Shown here: in pieces, positions 26,418 through 33,859 of the stretch
Numbering within the stretch: position 1 is the stretch's first letter
Layout: every line of letters begins with the position of its first letter
DNA from: Candidatus Obscuribacterales bacterium
GTDB taxonomy: Bacteria; Cyanobacteriota; Vampirovibrionia; Obscuribacterales; Obscuribacteraceae
DNA: 64,000 nucleotides
Reading direction: 5' to 3'
Assembly (NCBI GenBank): GCA_019747875.1
Contig: JAIEQI010000056.1
Coordinates: forward strand, 24,735-88,734
Position numbers and translations under genes: made by a program
Notes under the pieces: model-generated
What the model saw: only the letters and a program-made list of their open reading frames with translations
Database searches by the model: none
What the model was told of the DNA's origin: nothing

Positions 26418-29149
26418 TAAACTGCTCCTCTCTGGCAGCCGAATACGATACTCAATTGATCGTCGATGAATGCACGGTCAAATGATTGTTCGATTAGGAT
26501 TGTCACCAGATGGGTTGCTGGCACATTATAATCTTTGCGCTCGTGGAATTGGCGAATTTCTTTTGCTGTTGGCAATGCAAGTTTTTCGCCAACCATCACT
26601 TCTATAACTCGGCGGTTTTCGACTTTGCTTTCTTTGATCTTGTTGGCATTTAGGTCCGCGATGAGCCAACCAAGCTTCTCGTCTCCGAAGTGTTTTTCTG
26701 CAATGCTGAGGAGCGTCTCGCCACTTACAACTTTGTGTGTCGCTCTTTCGTCTTGCAAAGATGCGTTTTGGTTGCTGTTCTCGTCGATTTCAGCTTCTTC
26801 TTCGCCTTCGGTTTCTTCCGACTTCTTGCGAGCGCGTGTTGCAATGCTGACGGTTGGGAGCAGTTGCATCAAGTCGAGGCTGTCGTATTTTTGTTTTTTA
26901 TTCTTGCTGTCAACTTCAGAAATCTGGCTGAAGGGAAGGTTGCTCGGAAGAGCTGATGTTTGGGGCTGCTTAGCTTCTGTCTTTTCCTGGCGGAAGGTAG
27001 AGCCCAATGTTCTCTCGATTTGAGTTGATACCAAATGGTTGGCTGCTACAGCTTGCTGATAGTCAACGTCCTTGCCCTTGCTCACGCCGGTGAAAGCGAT
27101 CATGGCGGAGACTGTGAGTTCTTTTCCTGGGAAGCGCTTGATGATGTCGAGTTCTTTGCTCTCTGTTTCTGTCAATTTGCGCTCATCAAGCTTCTTGAGT
27201 GGTTCTGCTTTCTTTTCGACTTCGCTGTTGTTCTTTTGGCAGTTTTCAGCTTTTGCGGAAACATCGTCGGAACGTTTCTTTGCGATACCAGCCAAAGCGA
27301 TCAAAAGACCGATTTCAGCCCCAGTAAGATAGCGTCTGCCGGTTTCTGCATTGATGCTGCGAATTGTGCCTTCGCGATCGCCAGCTTGCGCGCTGATTGG
27401 TGAGAAACCGGCGATGCGTCCGCCTCGAACAATCAGGTCGCCGCTTGGGCTGTTGTTTGCACCCTCGTTACCTTTAACGGATATTTGACCGATTCGTCCG
27501 CCGATTGTCAGATCCTTCCCGCCTGCAACGGTGAAATCTTTTGCGGTCAGCAGTCCATCCTTGCCGCTTGCGACGACAGCGCCATCTTTTGTAGCTACTT
27601 TGCCCGGCTCAATTGCGCGCTGTTCATCATTCCGTCGAGCTTCAGTTCTCTGTGCATCGCTCTTGGCGATCGCTTCGTTTCTTACAGCTGCATCGTTTGT
27701 GACGGCTTTAGCGTTAGCTTGGGTGCGCTCTGCTGCTGCTGTGTTGAGTGCTTGAATCTTGTTGAGATCGAGCTTCGCATTGACATCAACGGTGCTTCTG
27801 GCAAGTTGGTTTTCCTTTGCTGCTACCGATTGATTGTTTTCGCGGACTGCGGAAGTGGTTTCAGCATTTTTGCTGCCTGAATAACCAGCATGCATAGGGA
27901 AATGAACCTGGTCCATTTCGTTCTTCTTTTTGCCCTTTTCGGTTGATTCAAGTTCAGAAGTTCTTTGAAGCGAGATTGCAGGCAATGTTTTTTGCTCGTT
28001 GAGCATTTTGCTTGCCCCGTCAACTGAGAGCTGCGTGCGGTTGGAAATTTGTGCAGCTAGATCGATACGAGCTGTTTGATCTTTAGCTGTGTTAACTGTT
28101 TGCTCTTGAGCCACTGCAGGCTTCGCGAGTTTTTCATTATGCGGAGCCAGGGCCGTTGATTGAACTTCATTAGCTTTGCGCTCAGTAGCGCTGATCACTT
28201 CAGCTTTCTTGGTTGAATCGGCAGTAATTTGATCCGGGGAAACTTTTGTGGAGCGATCGTCGTTCAGTTTAGCTTTGGCATTTTGATCTAGTTCTGGCTT
28301 ATTGCGATCGGCTGTTGCTGCTTGGGGCTGATCAGCTTTTGCATTCGGTTGCTGTTTAATCTCCAGTTCGGGCAGATTTCCTTTGGTTGAAGGATTTTGC
28401 TCGAATGCCTTGTTGGAAGGGTTTTGATCAAGTGTTTTTGCAGGATTCTGTTCCGCTTTCGGGTTAGCTGCAGTGCTGAGATTGGGATCACCCACTGTTC
28501 TTGCTTTTTCTACTTGTGGGTTAGCTGCTGCGTCATTGCGAGCAAGGGTTCCGCCGCCGCCCAATTTGTCGCCACTTTTGTCTGCCGGTTGTTGTCCATC
28601 GCGGCTGGCGACGCTCGTTTGTTTGTCTGCGGGTTCTTGCGTTTGCTTTCCAGTTGCTGGGGCTTCTACTTTGCCCCCTCTTTCGGAACCACCACCGGCT
28701 CTGCCGGTTTCACTGCCGACGCGTGCACCGTCAGAGCCCATTACGGCTGCTTTGGAGACTTCGCCTGCGCTTGGTTTTCCAACTTGCTCTGTGCTGGTTC
28801 TGCCGGCCTGCCCACCGCCACCTGCTGTTTTGATTGCTTCGCTTTCAAATCTCTTTGGCTCGGTGCCGGCTGCCCCCCTGCTTGTTGGAGCTTCAGATCC
28901 GCCGCCACTCTTTGCTGTGGTTAGTTCCAATTTCGGAACATCGGCACCCTGTCCAGCGCGTCCGCGTCTGTTGTTGGGATCGGAGAGATCTGAGTCGGAT
29001 TGGAATTTAGTAATTGTTGACGCTGGATTTGAACCGCGATCGGAAAAGTCTTTGCGGTCGCCTGTTTCTTCGAAGCGATCTGACTTTGCCACGACTTTGT
29101 CAGCCTTGGGTTCTGTCGATTCAGATTCAAATCTTTCAGTGGAGCTCAT
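26417..29149 (-). CDS. Large low-complexity protein with C-terminal LysM domain
   Basis: 910 residues from ATG 29149 (AGGG 7 nt upstream). The first ~520 residues are Ser/Thr/Lys/Gln/Ala-rich and repetitive, with short units around NPSTKGN, NPSNKAF and AAANPK, probably disordered. A Gly-rich beta stretch follows (KDLTIGGRIGQISVKG, SGDLIVRGGRIAGF), then TGRRYLTGAEIGLLIALAGIAKK, a charged segment, and near the C-terminus a LysM domain (THKVVSGETLLSIAEKHFG...IADLNANKI). LysM binds glycan such as peptidoglycan. No signal peptide is visible, so any export would need another route. Coupled to the kinase-regulator pair, which may respond to its state. Confidence 0.85.
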   Translation of the reverse strand: MSSTERFESESTEPKADKVVAKSDRFEETGDRKDFSDRGSNPASTITKFQSDSDLSDPNNRRGRAGQGADVPKLELTTAKSGGGSEAPTSRGAAGTEPKRFESEAIKTAGGGGQAGRTSTEQVGKPSAGEVSKAAVMGSDGARVGSETGRAGGGSERGGKVEAPATGKQTQEPADKQTSVASRDGQQPADKSGDKLGGGGTLARNDAAANPQVEKARTVGDPNLSTAANPKAEQNPAKTLDQNPSNKAFEQNPSTKGNLPELEIKQQPNAKADQPQAATADRNKPELDQNAKAKLNDDRSTKVSPDQITADSTKKAEVISATERKANEVQSTALAPHNEKLAKPAVAQEQTVNTAKDQTARIDLAAQISNRTQLSVDGASKMLNEQKTLPAISLQRTSELESTEKGKKKNEMDQVHFPMHAGYSGSKNAETTSAVRENNQSVAAKENQLARSTVDVNAKLDLNKIQALNTAAAERTQANAKAVTNDAAVRNEAIAKSDAQRTEARRNDEQRAIEPGKVATKDGAVVASGKDGLLTAKDFTVAGGKDLTIGGRIGQISVKGNEGANNSPSGDLIVRGGRIAGFSPISAQAGDREGTIRSINAETGRRYLTGAEIGLLIALAGIAKKRSDDVSAKAENCQKNNSEVEKKAEPLKKLDERKLTETESKELDIIKRFPGKELTVSAMIAFTGVSKGKDVDYQQAVAANHLVSTQIERTLGSTFRQEKTEAKQPQTSALPSNLPFSQISEVDSKNKKQKYDSLDLMQLLPTVSIATRARKKSEETEGEEEAEIDENSNQNASLQDERATHKVVSGETLLSIAEKHFGDEKLGWLIADLNANKIKESKVENRRVIEVMVGEKLALPTAKEIRQFHERKDYNVPATHLVTILIEQSFDRAFIDDQLSIVFGCQRGAV

Positions 29150-29220
29150 TGCTTACCCTGACCCGCCCATTACACCAGACCATACCTGAAAAGAACACTC
29201 CGAGCCAATACCTAAAACAT

Positions 29221-29442
29221 CACCACCGTCCAGCGTCCTCTGCATAAATATGCAGCGCCCTTGGGGGACGGGTGTTTGCACACCGTGCCGGGAGCGAACA
29301 CCCTGGTGTGACTCCCTAGCGGTCTTGTCCCGAGGGATCCGGTCGCGGCACTGATCCCTGAACCCCAAACGGGCTCCGGTTCTGCTTCCCGGAGCCGCTT
29401 AGGATTTGGTCCCATTCAGAAGGCTGGTGGTGGGTAGGGACC
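29221..29442 (-). ncRNA. Candidate structured RNA in the leader of the LysM gene
   Basis: A GC-rich 220-bp island with consecutive helices: CTGCATA/TATGCAG (29240-29255), CGTCC/GGACG enclosing it, GGGTGTT/AACACCC (29270-29303), GGGATC/GATCCC (29334-29358), GGCTCCGG/CCGGAGCC (29372-29396), all closed by CACCACC/GGTGGTG (29221-29227 with 29426-29432). GGTCCC/GGGACC (29408-29413 with 29437-29442) overlaps the closing helix and offers an alternative or pseudoknotted pairing. Helices read on either strand; I assign minus because the island lies 72 nt upstream of the LysM start. It does not match tmRNA, RNase P or SRP signatures I know. Function unknown. Confidence 0.4.
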
Positions 29443-29454
29443 GTTCTGGACAAC

Positions 29455-29504
29455 TTTTGAAGTTGGGGGCAATTGCTTGCCCCCTTACTCCATCCGCCAA
29501 ACTT
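29455..29504. repeat. Duplicated 3' flank with GGGGGCAA/TTGCCCCC hairpin, copy 1
   Basis: About 50 bp that recur at 30827-30877. The core hairpin is GGGGGCAA-ttgc-TTGCCCCC at 29465-29484, followed by CATCCGCCAAACTT in both copies. Each copy lies just downstream of one of the two paralogous Gly-rich genes, so it is part of the duplicated unit and probably its transcription terminator. Confidence 0.7.
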
Positions 29505-29533
29505 CGCTCACACAAAATCACCGCATCCGAATC

Positions 29534-30265
29534 TTATTTGGTCTTTTGCTCAATTACTGGCTTTTTGACCTTATCGGCAGGCACCATTTTTACACCCTCT
29601 CTGTAAGGTCCGATATCCTTTGGTTCAGCCTTGGGAAGGTCTTTGCCCGTGCCTGATTGGAAGGTGACTTCTTCGGACTTGCCCCCTCTAAATCCGCCGC
29701 CGCCAGCGGTTCCCTTCGGCATTTGCTCACCCTTCTCTAAGCGATTAACAGCGTTGCCACCAGCTGGACCACCTTTTTGTAACTCATCGAGATCGATCTT
29801 TCCGCCTCCAGCGCGTCCGCCTCCGCCAACGCCTCTCATCTCAATCTTTCCGCCGCCACCTTTGCCATTAGGATCCTTCTGGAGTTCCTCTAGCTGCTTC
29901 ATGGCTTCCTTGTCGTTGCGCGCGCCTTTCATGCTGTTTTCATTGTTGCGGTCGATTTTGCCACCGCCGCCTTGTCCGTTGGGATCTTTGCGCAGCTCCT
30001 CAAGCTTTTTCATTGCTTCTTTATTGCCCTTGGCGCCTTGCATGCTCATCTCACCATTGGCGTCGTTAGTAATTTCGAGATCGGGCAAGGCCTTCTTGGC
30101 ACTTTCGTCAGTTGCTTTGCTATTTGAATCGTTCTTGAATGACCCTTCCTTTCCACCCTTACCAAATGCATCATGCACTGCTTCTTGGGTCAGATTTTCA
30201 GCTCCCTTTTCTGTTACGGCTGGTTGCTTTTCGTGATTTTCTTGATTTTCCAAATGATGTGACAT
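29534..30265 (-). CDS. Gly-rich hydrophilic protein with conserved QEAV-x-DAF N-terminus (paralogue 1)
   Basis: 243 residues from ATG 30265, chosen for the strong AGGAGG 9 nt upstream (an in-frame start at 30340 lacks this). The N-terminal ~45 residues (MSHHLENQENHEKQPAVTE, then LTQEAVHDAFGKGGKEGSF) match the start of the protein at 30905-31558. The rest is low complexity with an internal repeat: two copies of KGA-(K/R)-(G/N)-(N/D)-KEAMK-(K/Q)-LEEL-(R/Q)-KDPNG-(Q/K)-GGGGKI. No signal peptide or membrane helix. Function unknown; the shared head could be a targeting or interaction tag. Promoter and operator are shared with the paralogue. Confidence 0.75.
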   Translation of the reverse strand: MSHHLENQENHEKQPAVTEKGAENLTQEAVHDAFGKGGKEGSFKNDSNSKATDESAKKALPDLEITNDANGEMSMQGAKGNKEAMKKLEELRKDPNGQGGGGKIDRNNENSMKGARNDKEAMKQLEELQKDPNGKGGGGKIEMRGVGGGGRAGGGKIDLDELQKGGPAGGNAVNRLEKGEQMPKGTAGGGGFRGGKSEEVTFQSGTGKDLPKAEPKDIGPYREGVKMVPADKVKKPVIEQKTK

Positions 30266-30412
30266 GTGAATATCCTCCTGAACCTTCCTGTTTTGAATAT
30301 CACCAACTGCACTCAAGAGTTCGAGATTTGCGCATACCAAGCCAGGTTCCGCATTAGCTAACCTTGCAATTCGATTCTCATTGTGTTACGGGATACAGCT
30401 GCGAAGAGTGTT

Positions 30413-30456
30413 TTGACTGGCGGTCGTGCTCTTCGTTTGTTGATGTTTTCATTATG
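30413..30456 (-). repeat. Conserved 5'-leader/promoter segment, copy 1
   Basis: 44 bp matching 31622-31665 with two mismatches, including the -10 element and the first ~38 nt of the transcript (GCGGTCGTGCTCTTCGTTTG core on the plus strand). Stronger conservation here than in the coding tails suggests a functional leader RNA or a recent duplication. Confidence 0.7.
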
Positions 30457-30479
30457 CCGATTCAACGAGCTCTAAACAA
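30451..30479 (-). promoter_or_regulatory. Promoter of the first Gly-rich paralogue
   Basis: On the minus strand: TTGTTT (30479-30474), 17-bp spacer, CATAAT (30456-30451). The same spacing and near-identical hexamers occur before the paralogue at 31660-31688, which strengthens the call. Confidence 0.65.
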
Positions 30480-30499
30480 TTTGACTTTCCGCACACGTC

Positions 30500-30515
30500 T
30501 TGCGGAATTCCGCAA
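30500..30515. promoter_or_regulatory. Operator-like palindrome TTGCGGAATTCCGCAA
   Basis: A perfect 16-bp palindrome about 20 bp upstream of the -35 element. A further TGCGGAAAG half-site lies between it and the promoter (30485-30493). The arrangement is repeated at the paralogue (31709-31724). It is likely the binding site of a dimeric activator or repressor. Confidence 0.6.
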
Positions 30516-30628
30516 ATGCTGATTTCGTCGTGCCAGTGACTTTTTCGGGATTTATCTCAATCGGGTCTTTGACATTTCCCTTAGCACATGCCGTTTGGAT
30601 AAATACTCTGCTCAGGGGCTCGCCGTTG

Positions 30629-30658
30629 TGGAGCGCTCACATCGGTAGGAGCGCTCCA
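30629..30658. repeat. Perfect 10-bp inverted repeat in the 30.3-30.9 kb intergenic region
   Basis: TGGAGCGCTC-acatcggtag-GAGCGCTCCA. It lies in the intergenic stretch 30516-30904, which holds no convincing gene, only this hairpin, the terminator at 30727-30763 and a copy of the GGGGGCAA hairpin. Confidence 0.55.
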
Positions 30659-30726
30659 ACCAGGGAACCAGCTACGTGTCGTCCATATGTGATTGCGGCG
30701 TGTTCGGCAAGACAACGCAAAAATAA

Positions 30727-30763
30727 CTAAGAGGCCTCGGGTCGCAGGTCCGAAGCCTCTTAG
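30727..30763 (-). terminator. Intrinsic terminator downstream of the second Gly-rich paralogue
   Basis: On the minus strand CTAAGAGGCTTCGG pairs with CCGAGGCCTCTTAG (14 bp, one mismatch) and is followed by TTATTTTTG, a good U-tract. It ends transcripts coming from the gene at 30905-31558. Confidence 0.75.
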
Positions 30764-30826
30764 TATTGATCCCTTTCTTTCACTGGGTTTTTGGGTAGGC
30801 CGGGATCAAAAAACTCTTGCGGTTCT

Positions 30827-30877
30827 TTTGAAGGCTGGGGGCAATTCCTTGCCCCCTCGCTTTCATCCGCCAAACTT
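30827..30877. repeat. Duplicated 3' flank with GGGGGCAA/TTGCCCCC hairpin, copy 2
   Basis: Second copy of the element at 29455-29504; the hairpin is at 30837-30856. It begins 28 bp after the stop codon at 30905 on the minus strand. Confidence 0.7.
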
Positions 30878-30904
30878 ATGATTGATCTAGGACTTAGTCA
30901 GATC

Positions 30905-31558
30905 CTAATTTGTTTGTCTCCAATGTTTGTTGATAACTTTCTCTTGGGTTTTATGTGCTTTAGGAGCGGTTTCTTTGGGCGCATCTACTGGGTTTGATGT
31001 CGTTACTGGCGGCTTCGCTTTTTCTTGCCAGCTCTGTGTAGTCTTGTCCGTAACGCCTGACTGGCTCGTTCCCTCTTCAAATTTCCCGCCCTTCTGACCG
31101 AACGCGCCTGGAAGTCGCGTGTGCGCTTCAGATTCTGGCTGGTTTTTCTTGAGGTCGCTGGACCCGGAATTCTCTAGACCTTTGCCTCCGCCGCTCTGTC
31201 CGCGTCCTGTCTGCTTCGTTCCTTCCTCATACTTTCCGCCATTCATGCTGCCACCAGCAGGGAGGCGATCTTGCATTTCAGGAGTTTGCGATCCACCACG
31301 GCTGCCTTTTCCTGCGTTATCTCCATTTGTTGGAGCCGGTTCGTGCAATTCTGCGCCGGGGTCTGCTGCGCTGCCTATTTCGAGACCAGGAAGTGCTTTG
31401 TTCGCGGTGTCGTTTTGTGCTCCGCTGCTTTGTGGGCGGAATGTTCCCTCATTGCCTGGCTTGCTGAACGCATCCTTTACCGCTTCCTGTGAGAGTTGTT
31501 CGCTGGCTTGTTCGGATGTTGCTGGTTGCTTTTCTGCTTGTTCTTCGAAATGTGGCAT
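30905..31558 (-). CDS. Gly-rich hydrophilic protein with conserved QEAV-x-DAF N-terminus (paralogue 2)
   Basis: 217 residues. The N-terminus (MPHFEEQAEKQPATSEQA, then LSQEAVKDAFSKPGNEGTF) matches the first 45 residues of the paralogue at 29534-30265, while the tails differ. The tail has Gly/Lys/Gln-rich repeats of the form GGK-(Y/F)-EEGT-(K/S)-Q-(T/S)-G (two copies). It is probably disordered, with no signal peptide or membrane helix. Function unknown. Head, promoter, operator, leader and 3' hairpin are all duplicated between the two genes while the tails have diverged. Confidence 0.75.
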   Translation of the reverse strand: MPHFEEQAEKQPATSEQASEQLSQEAVKDAFSKPGNEGTFRPQSSGAQNDTANKALPGLEIGSAADPGAELHEPAPTNGDNAGKGSRGGSQTPEMQDRLPAGGSMNGGKYEEGTKQTGRGQSGGGKGLENSGSSDLKKNQPESEAHTRLPGAFGQKGGKFEEGTSQSGVTDKTTQSWQEKAKPPVTTSNPVDAPKETAPKAHKTQEKVINKHWRQTN

Positions 31559-31621
31559 CTGATAAATCCTTCTTAACTGAGCAAGTTCAATGTTCTTGGT
31601 AAGGGTGATTGAAGAGTTTCA

Positions 31622-31665
31622 TTGACTAGCGGTCGTGCTCTTCGTTTGTTGATGCTTTCATTATG
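31622..31665 (-). repeat. Conserved 5'-leader/promoter segment, copy 2
   Basis: Counterpart of 30413-30456 (42 of 44 bases identical). Confidence 0.7.
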
Positions 31666-31688
31666 CTCATGCGACCCAACCAGAACAA
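31660..31688 (-). promoter_or_regulatory. Promoter of the second Gly-rich paralogue
   Basis: Minus strand TTGTTC (31688-31683), 17-bp spacer, CATAAT (31665-31660), the same geometry as the first paralogue. Confidence 0.65.
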
Positions 31689-31708
31689 TTTGACTTTCCG
31701 CATTGCTC

Positions 31709-31724
31709 TTGCGTAAATCCGCAA
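31709..31724. promoter_or_regulatory. Operator-like element TTGCGTAAATCCGCAA
   Basis: Imperfect counterpart of the palindrome at 30500-30515 (TTGCG...CGCAA arms kept), at the same position relative to the promoter, again with a TGCGGAAAG half-site between. Confidence 0.55.
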
Positions 31725-31809
31725 AGGTCACAATGTATGGCTCCGTGATGATTTCGAGCATTTTGTTCTGGTGTGGCATATACTTATTGGGTTGTCTTGG
31801 TCCATCGGC

Positions 31810-33741
31810 ATGAATGAACTGGTAGTTGGGCAGCTAATCGATGGGAAGTATGAAATTCAAGCGCTGCTTGGTAGTGGCGCTTTTGGTGCTGTGTACAGGG
31901 CGTACCACGAGGAACTGCGCCGCGTGGTGGCTATAAAAGTTCTGGGCGCGCGTGGTGACCTTACTGAAGACATGCGTTCGCGATTCAGCAGAGAGGCTCG
32001 CTTACTTAGCGCTTTGGACCACCCAAATGTGATTAGCGTTTACAGTTATGGACTGTTGGAAAATTCCATTCCGTTCATAGTAATGGAGTTTCTTGATGGT
32101 AGGACTCTGGCGGAGCGCCTTCAAGATGACGAGCCCCTGCCGCAGAATCTTCTGCTTGAGATATTCATGCAAGTGTGCAAAGGAGTTGCGGCGGCGCACG
32201 AGGCCGGAATAATTCACCGAGACTTGAAGCCTGAGAATATTTTTCTTGCTCATTCAGAGGGGTCCGGACCTGGGTTCGTAACTAAGATTTTGGATTTCGG
32301 CTTATCTCGGCATAGTGCCGATGGAATGAGTACTAGCCAGCGGCTGACGCAGACGGGCGCGCTACTCGGAAGTGTGCAATATATGAGCCCTGAGGCAGCA
32401 GCTGGTCAGGCTGTGGATCAGCGGTCTGATATTTATTCTATTGCCTGCATACTCTATCAGTGTGTTGCAGGTGTAGTGCCTTACGATGCTGAAACACCAA
32501 TTGGAATTTTGTACAAACAACAGAATGAGAAATTGCCTCCGATTCCTCGTAATCGATTGGAGCAAGCTCCGAAAGGTATTGAGTTAGTTATTGAGAAAGC
32601 GTTAGAGAAGGATCCTTCCTTGAGATTTCAGACTGCGGCGGAGTTTGTTGATGCTCTCAAAGCAGTCAAAGCGCAAGATATGCAACTCCTAAGTTCTCTA
32701 TGTGATCGTGAGCTAGGTTCTTCTAAGGTTAGAAACAAATCCATCGTAATTGCCATTATCGCTGCCGCGGCAGCTGGGCTGATTGGTTTCTTAGTGATGA
32801 TGCATTTTCAATATCAAAATGAGCTATCTAGAAAATCGAAGGCAACCATTCCTGGCACAAGCAAACGAAATGCAAAGATTCGATCTGGTGATCTTTTGAC
32901 ATTGTCCAGTAGGTTTAGCAAAGCACATTCCGATCGTTTTAATCTCGAGATTGAGGACAAGGACGCTGAACTCAGGGCGATCGAAAGGGATTTGGAAGAA
33001 ATTCAACCTCATCTTAGAATAAAGGCTAAGCTTGTTGACTGTCTCATTTTGCGTTCGAGATGCTTCCGAGATCTTGATGATATGCCATCGGCTGAGAGAG
33101 TTTTGGAGCAAGCTCTAAAAGAATCAATACTGCCATCCGGAAAACCAGCAACAGAGGCGATCGGAATACGAACATCATTGGCTGAGATCAAGCAAGCTCT
33201 TGGCAAGGCGGCCGAAGCGGAGAAATTGGCAAGAGAGAATCTTCCTGAAATCGAAAAAGTGGAAGCCTCGTATCAGAAAGAGGAAGAAACGCTTGAGTTA
33301 AAGAGTAATGCGGCTGTCGAGATAGGACTAGCTGCTGCCCTAAGTCGAGGCCTTCTCGCGAATTTCGAGCTTGGTAGGAAAAATTACCAAAAAGCATTGG
33401 AGTACGCTGATCGATCTGCGTACTTTATGGAGGGGCGGGGGATTTTAGACGGTGCCAACAGCATGAGGTTCCTGATGGGCAACTGTTACTTGGCGATGAA
33501 ACAGCCAGAAAAAGCAGTACAGGTTGTTGAAACATTCGCCAGTAAATTGGATAGCTTTGACGAATTCAAAAGAGACTACTATTCAGGTAAGGCAGACAAA
33601 TCGGAGATTCTCAATCAGGTCCACGTAATTGAGAGTGTGTACTATTGGTATTCCTCTAATGGATTTACAAAGTATGCGCAGAAGTATGCCAAGTTCGCGA
33701 AGGACCTGCGCACACTAGTTGGAGCACCCATACCGAGATAA
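31810..33741 (+). CDS. Receptor-type Ser/Thr protein kinase with helical-repeat C-terminal domain
   Basis: 643 residues from ATG 31810 (an in-frame GTG at 31771 would add 13). The kinase domain occupies about 13-290: GSGAFGAVY, VAIK, HRDLKPEN, DFGLS, SPEAAAG, DIYSIACILYQ. One TM helix follows (about 314-336, SIVIAIIAAAAAGLIGFLVMMHF). The remaining ~300 residues are helical with TPR-like patterns (AERVLEQALKES, LGKAAEAEKLARENL, NYQKALEYADRSAYF) and should lie outside the cytoplasm. All catalytic residues are present. The same layout recurs at 43906 and 55009. Ligand unknown. Confidence 0.93.
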   Translation: MNELVVGQLIDGKYEIQALLGSGAFGAVYRAYHEELRRVVAIKVLGARGDLTEDMRSRFSREARLLSALDHPNVISVYSYGLLENSIPFIVMEFLDGRTLAERLQDDEPLPQNLLLEIFMQVCKGVAAAHEAGIIHRDLKPENIFLAHSEGSGPGFVTKILDFGLSRHSADGMSTSQRLTQTGALLGSVQYMSPEAAAGQAVDQRSDIYSIACILYQCVAGVVPYDAETPIGILYKQQNEKLPPIPRNRLEQAPKGIELVIEKALEKDPSLRFQTAAEFVDALKAVKAQDMQLLSSLCDRELGSSKVRNKSIVIAIIAAAAAGLIGFLVMMHFQYQNELSRKSKATIPGTSKRNAKIRSGDLLTLSSRFSKAHSDRFNLEIEDKDAELRAIERDLEEIQPHLRIKAKLVDCLILRSRCFRDLDDMPSAERVLEQALKESILPSGKPATEAIGIRTSLAEIKQALGKAAEAEKLARENLPEIEKVEASYQKEEETLELKSNAAVEIGLAAALSRGLLANFELGRKNYQKALEYADRSAYFMEGRGILDGANSMRFLMGNCYLAMKQPEKAVQVVETFASKLDSFDEFKRDYYSGKADKSEILNQVHVIESVYYWYSSNGFTKYAQKYAKFAKDLRTLVGAPIPR

Positions 33742-33772
33742 GATTCTACTGCTACGTGCTAGCGAGAGTCCG

Positions 33773-33837
33773 ATCCCGGGAGCGCCGGCATCTTGCCGGC
33801 TTCAAATCTCTCTTCCGGGCGACGCATGGCATCGCCC
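33773..33837. repeat. Palindromic intergenic repeats, families A and B
   Basis: Family A (33773-33803): ATCCCGGGAGCGCCGGCATC followed by TTGCCGGC, the reverse complement of the copies at 53820 and 54853. Family B (33817-33837): GGGCGACGCATGGC then ATCGCCC, like the core at 37698-37719. Both lie between convergent genes. They look like REP-type elements. Confidence 0.75.
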
Positions 33838-33859
33838 GTTATGAGCGCGATTCGCTGCA

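Noticed and set aside
28473..29189. Long plus-strand frame rich in Ser, Pro and Ala opposite the LysM gene
   Set aside because: It is the complement of the low-complexity region; composition is an artefact of the Gly/Ser/Thr-rich real frame.
29221..29442. Reading the GC-rich island as a housekeeping RNA (tmRNA, RNase P or SRP RNA)
   Set aside because: The signature sequences of those RNAs are absent, so it is reported only as an unassigned candidate.
29631..30236. Plus-strand Pro/Ser-rich frame opposite the first Gly-rich paralogue
   Set aside because: Shadow of Gly-rich codons (GGn read as nCC); the minus frame has the strong AGGAGG site and a paralogue.
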